Positions 40,501 through 49,600 of a stretch of DNA of 64,000 bases are shown piece by piece. The position numbers and the translations under genes are program-made. Positions within the stretch are counted from its first letter, which is position 1. Every line of letters begins with the position of its first letter. The notes below the pieces were generated by a model. That model was not told the origin of the DNA and ran no database searches. It worked only from the letters and a program-made list of their open reading frames with translations. Source of the DNA: Treponema sp. (lineage in GTDB: Bacteria > Spirochaetota > Spirochaetia > Treponematales > Treponemataceae); the NCBI GenBank assembly GCA_024695475.1, contig JAILIC010000075.1, positions 54,985 through 118,984 of the forward strand, read 5' to 3'.

Positions 40501-40523
40501 ATAGGTAACATTCTATCACTCAT
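37515..40523 (-). CDS. ygfK: YgfK, putative selenate reductase-type flavoprotein/Fe-S oxidoreductase
   Basis: MSDRMLPIPFADLLHHILEEYKKEKSIFGI; GltD-like VAVIGGGPAGISAAYLLGREG, VIGGGNTAMDTARAAKR; C-terminal ferredoxin cysteines. Confidence 0.93.
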   Translation of the reverse strand: MSDRMLPIPFADLLHHILEEYKKEKSIFGITKFYKADKNKTYTIFGEKLETPFGPAAGPHTQLAQNIVSAYLCGSRFFELKTVQKIDGEDLPVSKPCILSGDEGYNCEWSTELTVPQAYEEYVKGWFCLKILSKELGLGSVDGFVFNMSVGYDLAGIKLPKINKYIEGMCDASSEAIFAECKKVCAEAVSQGCFKQVTQADIDAITPRISHSITISTLHGCPPSEIESMAMYLLTEKKLHTFIKCNPTLLGYEYARKTLDGLGFDYIAFDDHHFVTDLQYSDAVPMLQRLQKTANDLQLQFGVKITNTFPVDVTANELPSEEMYMSGRSLAPLSLSVARKLSGDFKGTLRISYSGGADVSNITSIIDTGIWPVTMATTMLKPGGYERMTQIAQKCAAMDYKPFTGISVDGLNDLTEKICSGAIGNRKALKPAAPYKSHEKLPLTDCFMAPCKDTCPIHQDIPAYLRLNAAGDYVQALRVITDKNPLPFITGTICAHTCMGRCTRNFYDSSVAIRKEKLVAAEKAYDTIIKELRPGAQTTQKKVAVIGGGPAGISAAYLLGREGIPVTVFEKRDTCGGIVRHVIPAFRISDEAIEKDISLAKAVGATFVTGTEITSVKDLFAKGFTDVIVAVGAWKPAHLTVAGATVVDALEFLEDCKKHPESVAKKYGENIVVIGGGNTAMDTARAAKRISSIKEVHLVYRRTKRYMPADEEELQLALEDGVDFKELRAPVSYAQGALVCDVMRLGEPDASGRRSPEKTGQTESVPCTCIVAATGENLDDTFFAANNITVDERGKPVVDAMMQTKVPHVFVVGDAASGPATVVKGIAGATAAAQAITALHIDHFEALDTNDCVGVPLAKHGLVGVRKSEGERCLECRTICENCVDVCPNRANVAIKVGKKIQILHVDGMCNECGNCAQFCPYSGRPYKDKFTLFNSYADMDASENPGFALDTQDKSDMPAVRIRFNGKVYEHVNLHAAVADIPDDIVALMKTVISDYRYLCY

Positions 40524-40549
40524 ATATACACTCCCGCTTTTTGTATGTA

Positions 40550-41884
40550 TCAGTCGTTAATACGTTTCCACAAATCTGCTGCCTGCTCACGAGACTTTGC
40601 AAGAATTTCTTCCTCGTCCAATTCTGTACATTTTCTATCCTGCATCAAAATCTTACCAGCACACATCGTTGTCACGACACTTCGTCCACTCATGCCAAAC
40701 TGGACATGGCCACCAATATTATCAGCCGTCATTGGTGTCAGCGGATTATAATCAGTAACAACAATATCTGCCGCATATCCTTCTTTTAATACACCCAAAG
40801 GTTCTTTAAAGTAGCGATTTGCCATCAATGCATTATTCTTAAAAAGCATGGTAGGAATTTCAACCCAGCCGGCATTAGGATTTGCGGTATGATGTTTATG
40901 TATAATGGCAGCAACTTTATAACTTTCAAACATATCATTGGTATATCCGTCAGTTCCCAATCCAAGCAAAAGTCCTTCCTCAAACAAACCTGGAACATCA
41001 CCACAACCAACTGCATTACCCATATTACTTTCGGGATTATGGACAACCATAGTATCAGTCTCTTTTAAGATTTTCATTTCCTGATGATTAACATGGACAC
41101 AATGAACAGCTAATGTCTTTGAACCTAAAATATTCATGTCATAGAGACGCTCAACAATACGTTTGCCATATTTTGACAAACAATCAGTTACATCACTTAA
41201 ACCTTCTGCAACATGAATATGACAGCCCGTATCATATTTTTTTGCCAGTGCAGCACACTGCTCCATAGTATTATTTCCAATAGTAAAAGAAGCATGCATA
41301 CCAACAGCTCCTGCCTGCATTGGATCAGGATTATCTTTACAGTACTTCAAAAAATTCTCGTTTTCCTGTACAGACAAATGAGATTTTTCAGTACCATCTC
41401 TATCACTTACTTCATAACATAAACAAGCACGGATACCAGCCTGTGAAACTCCTCGGCTTAATTCTGACAAACTACCTTCGATAGCACCAAATGATGCATG
41501 ATGATCAAAAATAGTAGTAACACCATTTTTAATACAATCAAGATATGTTGCCATACCAGACCAGTAGGTATCCTGAAGATTCATGGTACGATCCAGTCTC
41601 CACCACAACCCTTCCAAAATATCCATAAAGCCATGAGGATTGTATCCTGAAATAGCCATACCACGAGCAAATGCCGAATAAATATGGTTATGCATATTGA
41701 TAAGTCCTGGCATAATTACCCCACCATGTGCATCCACAAACTGGGCAGCAGGAAATTCTTTTTGTACATCAGCAAGCGTGCCAACACGTTTAATGAAACG
41801 GCCATCAACAGCAATTGCCCCATTTTCAATAAATGGATTATCAGGATCTCTTGTTACTACTCTTCCATTGCCAATAACTATCAT
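40550..41884 (-). CDS. ssnA: SsnA putative aminohydrolase/chlorohydrolase
   Basis: GLINMHNHIYSAFARGMAI, FDHHASFGAIEGSL, AVHCVHVNHQEM, LGTDGYTNDMFES. Confidence 0.92.
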   Translation of the reverse strand: MIVIGNGRVVTRDPDNPFIENGAIAVDGRFIKRVGTLADVQKEFPAAQFVDAHGGVIMPGLINMHNHIYSAFARGMAISGYNPHGFMDILEGLWWRLDRTMNLQDTYWSGMATYLDCIKNGVTTIFDHHASFGAIEGSLSELSRGVSQAGIRACLCYEVSDRDGTEKSHLSVQENENFLKYCKDNPDPMQAGAVGMHASFTIGNNTMEQCAALAKKYDTGCHIHVAEGLSDVTDCLSKYGKRIVERLYDMNILGSKTLAVHCVHVNHQEMKILKETDTMVVHNPESNMGNAVGCGDVPGLFEEGLLLGLGTDGYTNDMFESYKVAAIIHKHHTANPNAGWVEIPTMLFKNNALMANRYFKEPLGVLKEGYAADIVVTDYNPLTPMTADNIGGHVQFGMSGRSVVTTMCAGKILMQDRKCTELDEEEILAKSREQAADLWKRIND

Positions 41885-41911
41885 AAGCTCTCCTTTATAC
41901 AATCTACCACA

Positions 41912-41939
41912 ATTATAGCACAGGAAATAAAAACTGCAA
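41912..41939 (-). promoter_or_regulatory. Promoter for ssnA-led purine operon
   Basis: Minus strand TTGCAG-16 bp-TATAAT. Confidence 0.5.
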
Positions 41940-41996
41940 CAAAAAAACTAAATATTTTTTTGGATATCTAAAAATAATTCTTTAAGTTTATAGATA

Positions 41997-42025
41997 TCGA
42001 CATTTATATCACAAGTCTGTATACT
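41997..42025 (+). promoter_or_regulatory. Promoter for FHA gene placing TSS near the ATG
   Basis: TCGACA-17 bp-TATACT, 6 nt from ATG at 42032. Confidence 0.5.
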
Positions 42026-42031
42026 ACGCGC

Positions 42032-42376
42032 ATGAGCGACACCACGATAATTACCAGCAGCAATATCGGTAAACATCTCGAACAAATCTCAGGCAAACGA
42101 GATATCTCAATATTACAGTTTAATCAAAAAACAATTACACTTGTCGAGCAGCTTACAATTGGTCGAGCATCAGACTGCAACATCATCGTTGACAACAAAT
42201 TGGCAAGTAGACATCATGCAGTCATCCAACGTATACAAGATTCGTACTATATAAAGGATATGGGTAGCACCAACGGAACTTTGGTTAATAATAAAAAAGT
42301 TCCTGCTGATAAATACATCAAGCTTAACAAAGGAGATCAAATAACTATCGGCACTTCAAAAATGTTGGTCTTTTAG
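42032..42376 (+). CDS. FHA-domain protein
   Basis: LTIGRASDCNIIVDNKLASRHHAVIQ...DMGSTNGTLVNNKKV. Confidence 0.92.
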   Translation: MSDTTIITSSNIGKHLEQISGKRDISILQFNQKTITLVEQLTIGRASDCNIIVDNKLASRHHAVIQRIQDSYYIKDMGSTNGTLVNNKKVPADKYIKLNKGDQITIGTSKMLVF

Positions 42377-42409
42377 AGAGGATTTTAGGCAAAACCATCA
42401 ATACCAGGC

Positions 42410-43819
42410 ATGAACACACCATCAAATAAAGACGAAACAATAGTCCTCAGTCCTAAAGAAGCACATCGACGTGAGATGATTCTCTATGGACCGCAAGTAA
42501 AAACGATATGTACACTTGCATTACCACTCGTCTTTTACAGCAGCCTCAGCCAGATATTTCAACTTATTGATACCATAATTGCAGCCAGAATGAGTGCAAA
42601 CGTTGTAAGTACGGTATCATTTATTAGTCAGATAGAGACCATGCTTTTTGCAATCGGATCAGGGCTTTCGGTTGGTGGGTCAATCATTATCAGTAGAACA
42701 TACGGTGCCGGCAACATGCAAAAGGTACGCAGTCAAATTAGTACCCTGTTCTTTTTGGCACTTGCTATTGGTATGCTCCTACTGACCATTACCATTCCTT
42801 TTGCATCCCCTTTTCTTAAACTTTTCCACATGCCAAAAGATTTACTAAAAAAGGGAACAATCTATTTTATATTAACAATTATTGGGCTTATTTTCCAATT
42901 TATCAATACGATGTATCTCGCCATAGAAAAATCACGAGGAAACACCAAAATAATCATGTGGTGTAATATCTTGGTAATGAGCATCAAAACACTGCTCAAT
43001 TTTCTGATCATCGCATTAAAAAACGCTGCAGTTATTTCGATCGATACCGCTATGCTCATGCTACCAGGTTCTACGATAACGGCACATGCAACATTAGCAG
43101 CTATTGCAATCATAAATCTCACCAGTAAACGTAATCCATTTAGACTCAATATCAAGCTCTGTTCTTTTTCAAAAACATTCATGTACCCCCTATCATCATT
43201 GAGTATACCGATATTTTTGGAAAAGTTTGTATTTGCATTTGGTAAAGTCATAGTCAATTCCATGTGCGCCTCAATGGGCAGCAGTGTCGTAGGAGCACTC
43301 GGGGTCAGCAATAGATTGGGAGGACTCTGTACCAATCCACCATCAGGATTTCAAGATGCAGAATCTGGACTTATCAGCCAAAACATAGGGAACAACAATA
43401 TAAAACGAGCACTTGGCATATTTTATCGTACCCTGCTCATTAACTTAGGCATTGCCCTTGTCCTCTTTGTCATAACAGGTATCTTTAAAAAAGACATTGT
43501 TGCCATCTTTGCAAAAGGCGATATTGCGTTTGCTGCAGAGATAGACAAAATCTATACCTATGAGCGACTCGCAACCATATTAATTTCTATAAACGCATCA
43601 GTCATGGGTTTACTCTATGGTTTTGGCAAAACGCGCATTTCGATGATACTGAATGCAGCACGCTTATTTGTATTCCGAATTCCTCCACTCTTTCTTCTTA
43701 TGCGTTTTACGACACTTGGCGTCACAGCAGTTGGGCTAGCCATGCTCATCAGTAACTGCATGGTCGGTATTACATCAGGCATTGTTGCAATCTTCTTTAT
43801 CAAAAAGTATCGCACATAG
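42410..43819 (+). CDS. MATE family efflux transporter
   Basis: Multi-TM; FQLIDTIIAARMSANVVSTVSFISQIETMLFAIGSGLSVGGSIIISR. Confidence 0.88.
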   Translation: MNTPSNKDETIVLSPKEAHRREMILYGPQVKTICTLALPLVFYSSLSQIFQLIDTIIAARMSANVVSTVSFISQIETMLFAIGSGLSVGGSIIISRTYGAGNMQKVRSQISTLFFLALAIGMLLLTITIPFASPFLKLFHMPKDLLKKGTIYFILTIIGLIFQFINTMYLAIEKSRGNTKIIMWCNILVMSIKTLLNFLIIALKNAAVISIDTAMLMLPGSTITAHATLAAIAIINLTSKRNPFRLNIKLCSFSKTFMYPLSSLSIPIFLEKFVFAFGKVIVNSMCASMGSSVVGALGVSNRLGGLCTNPPSGFQDAESGLISQNIGNNNIKRALGIFYRTLLINLGIALVLFVITGIFKKDIVAIFAKGDIAFAAEIDKIYTYERLATILISINASVMGLLYGFGKTRISMILNAARLFVFRIPPLFLLMRFTTLGVTAVGLAMLISNCMVGITSGIVAIFFIKKYRT

Positions 43820-43857
43820 TCGTAACTTCAAAACTGTTACGAGCAACAAAATACGCA

Positions 43858-45072
43858 TCAAATCTCTTCCATAATTTCCTCAATAGTACAATTGGGAGTA
43901 AGTAATTTTTTTATAATGGCAACATAACACCGCAGATACTTTCGAGCACGTTGAAAAGAAAATAAATCCGATCTAAAAAACAAAAGAAGGTGGTTCGTCT
44001 GCTTAAACGGGAAAAAACAAATCGTAAAATCAGTTTTCGAGTAGCGTGAAGGAATCGGAACAAAAGTACAAGGCTTATTATCGAGATATACATTTGCAAT
44101 TTTAGGAGGCTCATAGGTAAACAATGTTCGAGAAAAATCTCTAATATCAGAAACATTACAATCCAAAAAGAGTTTTTTACAGTCAAAATGCTGGTGTTCT
44201 ACGGCAGCACGGACATATTCGTCGACACTTTGTAAAAACGCTTCTATTGTCATGTCAGGAGCAATTTTAAATCGCACAGGAACCGTTTTTGCCAAAAGTC
44301 CAATCGACCGAATTGTTTTTCCGGAACGACAACTTAAATTGGTTGCAGTAACTATATCACTTGACTGGCACTCTTTATAAAGAAAAAGTAAAAAAGCAGA
44401 AAAATAATACACAAACTGCGTTATACAAAGCTGAGCACAGAGCCTCTGTACTTTCCTAGTAAGCAGACTATCAAGATGATGAATCATGGAATTTCCATCA
44501 CCACCATACTCAGTAATTCCGTCTTTATTTCGAGGAAGTATCAAACTTTTATAGGGAGTTACAAATTGCTGAGACCAAAAAGCCGTATTCTGTTTTACAA
44601 GTAGCTCATCAGCCACAACTATAGGGGGTGGTTGATACAAAACATCTATTCCAGAATAAAAATTATTCAATTCCGAAAAGAAAATCGCCATCGAAAAGCC
44701 ATCAGTTACGATGTGACAAATATCAAATAGAATGGTATCTTGAAAAAAAGCGACGCGTATAAGCGGTTCTTCTTCAAGATCAAAGGGCTGGATAAAATCC
44801 TGTAGATTTTTTGACGTAAAAGCATGTACACATATCGAAAGCGTCTTTTTGCAGCATCTGTATATTACCCCGTCTTTTTCAAAAAAATTTGACCGGAGAC
44901 GGTCATGGCGGGCAATTATACAATTTATCGCTGTTGTTAATCGCTCGACATCTAACGACTCAGTTTTTAAACCAAAAGCAAGATTGATAGCAGTATTACG
45001 GGATCCTTTCCAAAGGTTAAAAATATCCTGTTCTTGGGAAGTTGCTTTTTCTATTGTATACATTTTTTTCAT
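43858..45072 (-). CDS. Freestanding NRPS condensation-domain-like protein
   Basis: ARHDRLRSNFFEKDG; ICHIVTDGFSMAIFFSELNNFY (HHxxxDG-like with second His kept); LAKTVPVRFKI. Confidence 0.75.
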   Translation of the reverse strand: MKKMYTIEKATSQEQDIFNLWKGSRNTAINLAFGLKTESLDVERLTTAINCIIARHDRLRSNFFEKDGVIYRCCKKTLSICVHAFTSKNLQDFIQPFDLEEEPLIRVAFFQDTILFDICHIVTDGFSMAIFFSELNNFYSGIDVLYQPPPIVVADELLVKQNTAFWSQQFVTPYKSLILPRNKDGITEYGGDGNSMIHHLDSLLTRKVQRLCAQLCITQFVYYFSAFLLFLYKECQSSDIVTATNLSCRSGKTIRSIGLLAKTVPVRFKIAPDMTIEAFLQSVDEYVRAAVEHQHFDCKKLFLDCNVSDIRDFSRTLFTYEPPKIANVYLDNKPCTFVPIPSRYSKTDFTICFFPFKQTNHLLLFFRSDLFSFQRARKYLRCYVAIIKKLLTPNCTIEEIMEEI

Positions 45073-45190
45073 GCAACCATAGTATATCATAGTTTTTTTA
45101 TTTGGTAGAAAAGAATCGTCTAGCAGTAAATCTTTTTTACATTATTTCTCTAGTGTCCATGATTATAATTATATGTTATACTCCCCCATT

Positions 45191-46561
45191 ATGGAAAACA
45201 GAGAAAACTTTAAATCCCGAATAGGCTTTATCATGACATCCGCAGGATGTGCCATCGGTCTCGGAAACGTATGGCGTTTTCCCTTCATTACTGGAAAATA
45301 CGGTGGAGCTGCATTCGTTCTTTTTTATCTTATCTTTTTAGTACTGCTCGGTGCACCAATCATGGTTATGGAGTTTGCAGTCGGAAGAGCAAGCGCCAAA
45401 AGTGCCGCGCGATCATTTCATGTTCTAGAACCAAAAGGTACCAAATGGCATATATTCGGTTACATTGCATCCATTGGCAATTATCTGCTTATGATGTTCT
45501 ACACATCAGTCGCTGGCTGGATGTTCTCTTATATCGTTAAGAGCGCACGAGGATCATTCCAAGGTCTCTCTACCACAGAGATTGGAGCCATTTTTACTAA
45601 CCTGCTTGCAAATCCGGCAGAACAGCTTTTTTGGATGTTTTTTGTAACAATCGTCGGATTTATCATCTGCTCAGGTGGACTTAAAAACGGAGTAGAAAAA
45701 GCATCTACTCTCATCATGACCAGTCTTTTATTCCTCATGCTCATACTGGCCATACGTGCACTATCACTATCAGGAGCACAAAAAGGATTGGTATTTTACC
45801 TTAAACCTGATTTTTCAAAAATGATCGACTGTGGCATTGGCGAGGTAGTCTTTGCAGCCATGGGACAGGCATTCTTTACCCTTTCAATAGGAATGGGCTC
45901 TCTTGCCATATTTGGAAGTTACATCGGAAAAGAAAAAGCACTTGCAGGCGAAGCCTTAAGCGTTATCGCCATGGATACCTTTGTTGCCCTCATGGCAGGT
46001 TTTATTATCTTCCCCGCATGTTTTGCTTTTGGTGAAAACCCAGGACAAGGACCAGGACTTTTGTTTGTCACATTACCAAACATCTTTAATTTCATGTTCC
46101 TTGGACGCTTTTGGGGTACACTCTTCTTTGTCTTTATGTCATTTGCAGCCCTTACAACCGTAATCGCCGTCTTTGAAAACCTCATCGCATCCACTATGGA
46201 TTTGTTTGGTTGGAGCAGAAAAAAGGCAGTCATCATAAACCTTATTGTTGTAAGCGTTTTTTCTATTCCCTGTGTACTTGGATTTAATATCTGGAGCAGT
46301 TTTGCCATTCCAAAGGTAGGTAACATCCAAGATATCGAAGATTTTATCGTATCAAACAATCTGCTTCCGCTAGGCTCACTTGTCTACTTATTGTTCTGTA
46401 CCACCCGTTATGGCTGGGGTTTTGATAACTTTATGGCTGAAGCAAACACTGGCAGTGGCATACAATTTCCACGATGTCTTTCGTTTTACATACGGTTTAT
46501 TCTTCCCGTGATTGTTATTGTCATCTGGGTTGTAGGATATCTGCAAAAGTTCTTTCTGTAG
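45191..46561 (+). CDS. Sodium-dependent transporter, NSS/SNF family
   Basis: FKSRIGFIMTSAGCAIGLGNVWRFPFITGKYGGAAFVLFYL. Confidence 0.93.
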   Translation: MENRENFKSRIGFIMTSAGCAIGLGNVWRFPFITGKYGGAAFVLFYLIFLVLLGAPIMVMEFAVGRASAKSAARSFHVLEPKGTKWHIFGYIASIGNYLLMMFYTSVAGWMFSYIVKSARGSFQGLSTTEIGAIFTNLLANPAEQLFWMFFVTIVGFIICSGGLKNGVEKASTLIMTSLLFLMLILAIRALSLSGAQKGLVFYLKPDFSKMIDCGIGEVVFAAMGQAFFTLSIGMGSLAIFGSYIGKEKALAGEALSVIAMDTFVALMAGFIIFPACFAFGENPGQGPGLLFVTLPNIFNFMFLGRFWGTLFFVFMSFAALTTVIAVFENLIASTMDLFGWSRKKAVIINLIVVSVFSIPCVLGFNIWSSFAIPKVGNIQDIEDFIVSNNLLPLGSLVYLLFCTTRYGWGFDNFMAEANTGSGIQFPRCLSFYIRFILPVIVIVIWVVGYLQKFFL

Positions 46562-46583
46562 CAATTAACCAGTTTTATGCTAC

Positions 46584-46620
46584 ATGTTGTACACCGCTTT
46601 TAAAGCACGATGTACAACAT
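46584..46620. terminator. Nested inverted repeat between convergent genes
   Basis: ATGTTGTACA...TGTACAACAT enclosing GCTTT-T-AAAGC. Confidence 0.55.
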
Positions 46621-46629
46621 ACGGCGTGA

Positions 46630-49600
46630 TTATTTTCTTTTTTTCGAAAGAATGTAGGCCCTCTCTTGTTTTGAAAAGTCAGCCTCTTTTAGCATTTTTT
46701 CAGTAAGATTATCAGCAGCACCATGCTCCAAGAACAGATCTATAAGCTCTTTACCAATTTCGGTATCATAAATGGAGTAATACGGCGACAACATGCCAAG
46801 TAAAAAATCATCACCAACAACAACCGAGCAGTCTGCACCAGCATCAATTAACAAATGGATCAAGCGCATCAAGTCTTCGCAAGCCCAGTCCTCATCATAA
46901 TAGTGCCTCATAGACGCTACAGCCGCAAAAAGTGCAGGCTCAGCATATTCAGTAGGCAACAAGTTAGGATCAGCCCCCTTGTCCAAAAGCAGTTTACACA
47001 GATCATACATACCAGGCTCAATAACATTGTATAATACCGTATTATCACCGACTACCATATTAGGATCCGCACCCAGGTTTAATAAGGTTGTAACATACTC
47101 AATATCACGCTCATCGTCAGAGTCAAAATGATCAAAAAAGTAATAAAAAGCATCATGTCCACGCTTATCTTTTGCTAGCACATCCACCTTATGCTCAAGG
47201 AACAAATCAAAGAGCGCAAACGTAGCGTCTTTATGTCCAGAATTATCTAAAAGATAGAGTAATGGGGTCTGACCATACTTATTTGTGACATTAAGATCGA
47301 TTCCTAGATTAATTAAATACTGTATCGCAGCAATATCCGAGTCATCAGGAGAACTACAGAAGAAAAAGAGTGCATTTTCACCATCTTTTGAACGTGCATT
47401 AATACTAATACCATGAGACAAAAGGTACTGCATAATCTCGCTTATCAGTTTTTGGCTCGCTCGCCGTTCCTTTTTTTCGTAGTCCTCAAGATAATCTTCT
47501 GCTTCATTAAAATACAGATCTTTCCATTCATAGGCCAAAATCTGTATAGAAGTGGTATCACCACCTTTAAAACCATAATCTATAATCTGTTCTGGCAGTT
47601 GCAATCCCAGTGACAAATACAAATTAAACAATGGAATAGGATTATAATAATCACTAGCCCCTGTTGTGATCATAATAAAAGCAGAATTCATAAGGGTAAT
47701 GTTTGCATTTACGTGATCATCATAGAATGTATCAGAAAGAACCACACCATTATCTTTAAGCAACAGCAACACCGACTGTATATAGTCGATTGTTTTTTGT
47801 GCAGAGGCATTTTTGAAATATACTTGATCTCTATAGAAATCTGCAATTGGTGCAAGCAACTGCGTCCGGTCTTCTTTTTTTACCAATGGCACAAACTCTG
47901 CAAGTTTTGCATAATCCTGTGCAAAAAAAGCCTTTTCTATCATCTGATAAGAATACGAAGCTCCCGCCTCAACAAGTACATCACGGACAGCGTTTGCATT
48001 GTTACCAGCCTGCCAGGCTTCAAGCGGTGTAAAGCGGTACGATTCGGACCGACCATTATTTGTTTTGTATTCATTTTCAACTGAATAACCACTTTCAGAA
48101 AGATAGCGAATCATATCTGGATTATGATTAAATGCTGCCGGATAGCTGAATATCTGAATTGGACTAGTATACTCTTGTGTTTTTTCGTATAAAGGCTTCC
48201 AATCACCGAGAGCAGAGAGACTTTCTCTTGTACCAAAGGCGAGCTCAGTAAGAACCGTCTTTTTATAAGGCACAAAAACACCCTTTTCACCGTCATAGTC
48301 AAAATCCAAAGAAACCGGTAATTCTACCGTACCAGAACCTGGATAAATGCATATACAAACTTGTCCATAATCGTCAATATCAGCACTAAATTTATATCCA
48401 TACTGCTCTTTTACAATAAATGAAAGCGTATTAAATATCTCATCTAAAGAAGCACTATGATGCTCACGAGTCTGTACAATCCATTCACCTTTTTGCCAGG
48501 CATACACATGCAATTTTTGAGGATTTAACTCAAAGATACCGTTATATTCTTCATGCCACGTAAAAAGATAATGCTCGCCATTAGGATTTACAAATATACA
48601 AAACTTGTAATAACTATGACCACCGCCAGTACCAGGGAAAAAGCCATGATACAGGTTTCCGCTAAAGGCACCACTAGGCTTTGTCCAATATGTTGAACCA
48701 TCTTCCCAAGCACGAGTGCGTACCAAAACTATTCCGTCATCGGTAATCCGTACATTATCTGCTCCGACATCCATGGTATATAAACCTTTGAGCATACGCT
48801 GGGTTTCTGGATCATAGTGATAGTCAACTTCTTCCGTAGTGTAGTATGCCCCGTACACTTCACGACGGGCAATACCAGCATTAACAGCAATTTCATCTAT
48901 CGCACAGTCATTAGCACTGTCAGTACCCTGATAGACAGATTGTATTTCCATAGTAATCTTAGAATACAACTTGTCATACTTTTGGATATAGAGATATTGA
49001 GCAAAAGGTGTATCATCTAACGTATAGGTACTGGCGTTTTGTTCATCATCATCAAAAATAAATTTGACGTCTTTTGGACGATTATTTGTCCAGTAGTACG
49101 CAAGATTACCAAAACCATTTTTGATACAGAGATACGAAATTGTCGTCGGCTCTGCAAGCGTAAACGAAAGCTTTTCGCCTGTACCATCACCAGCGCTGCC
49201 TTCAACCCAGCTTGTCCACTTTGCATTAGCGACATTTTTTGCCACATACTTACCAGAAGCTGCATCCAATTCACTGGTAGCAGAGATTTCTTTGACATGA
49301 CCTGTTGCTGGCACCATAGGACGACACCAGTCAACCCATTCATCAAGGGTAAATGTTTTACTTGGAGTAATAACCTTTTCTACAATAGTTTTACCAAAAA
49401 GATACTGATAATACCCCTCACCATAATCACGGATATACACAGGGTGATCAGGCATCTCAACAATACTAACGGTACCACACTCGTTTTCGCCGGCATCAGG
49501 AGCTTTTACACCACACTCGCGGAAAGACTCATCAAGCTCTCCATCATAGTGATACAAATGTATTTCTGAAAGTGATGGATTAGAACAAAAAGAATTATAG

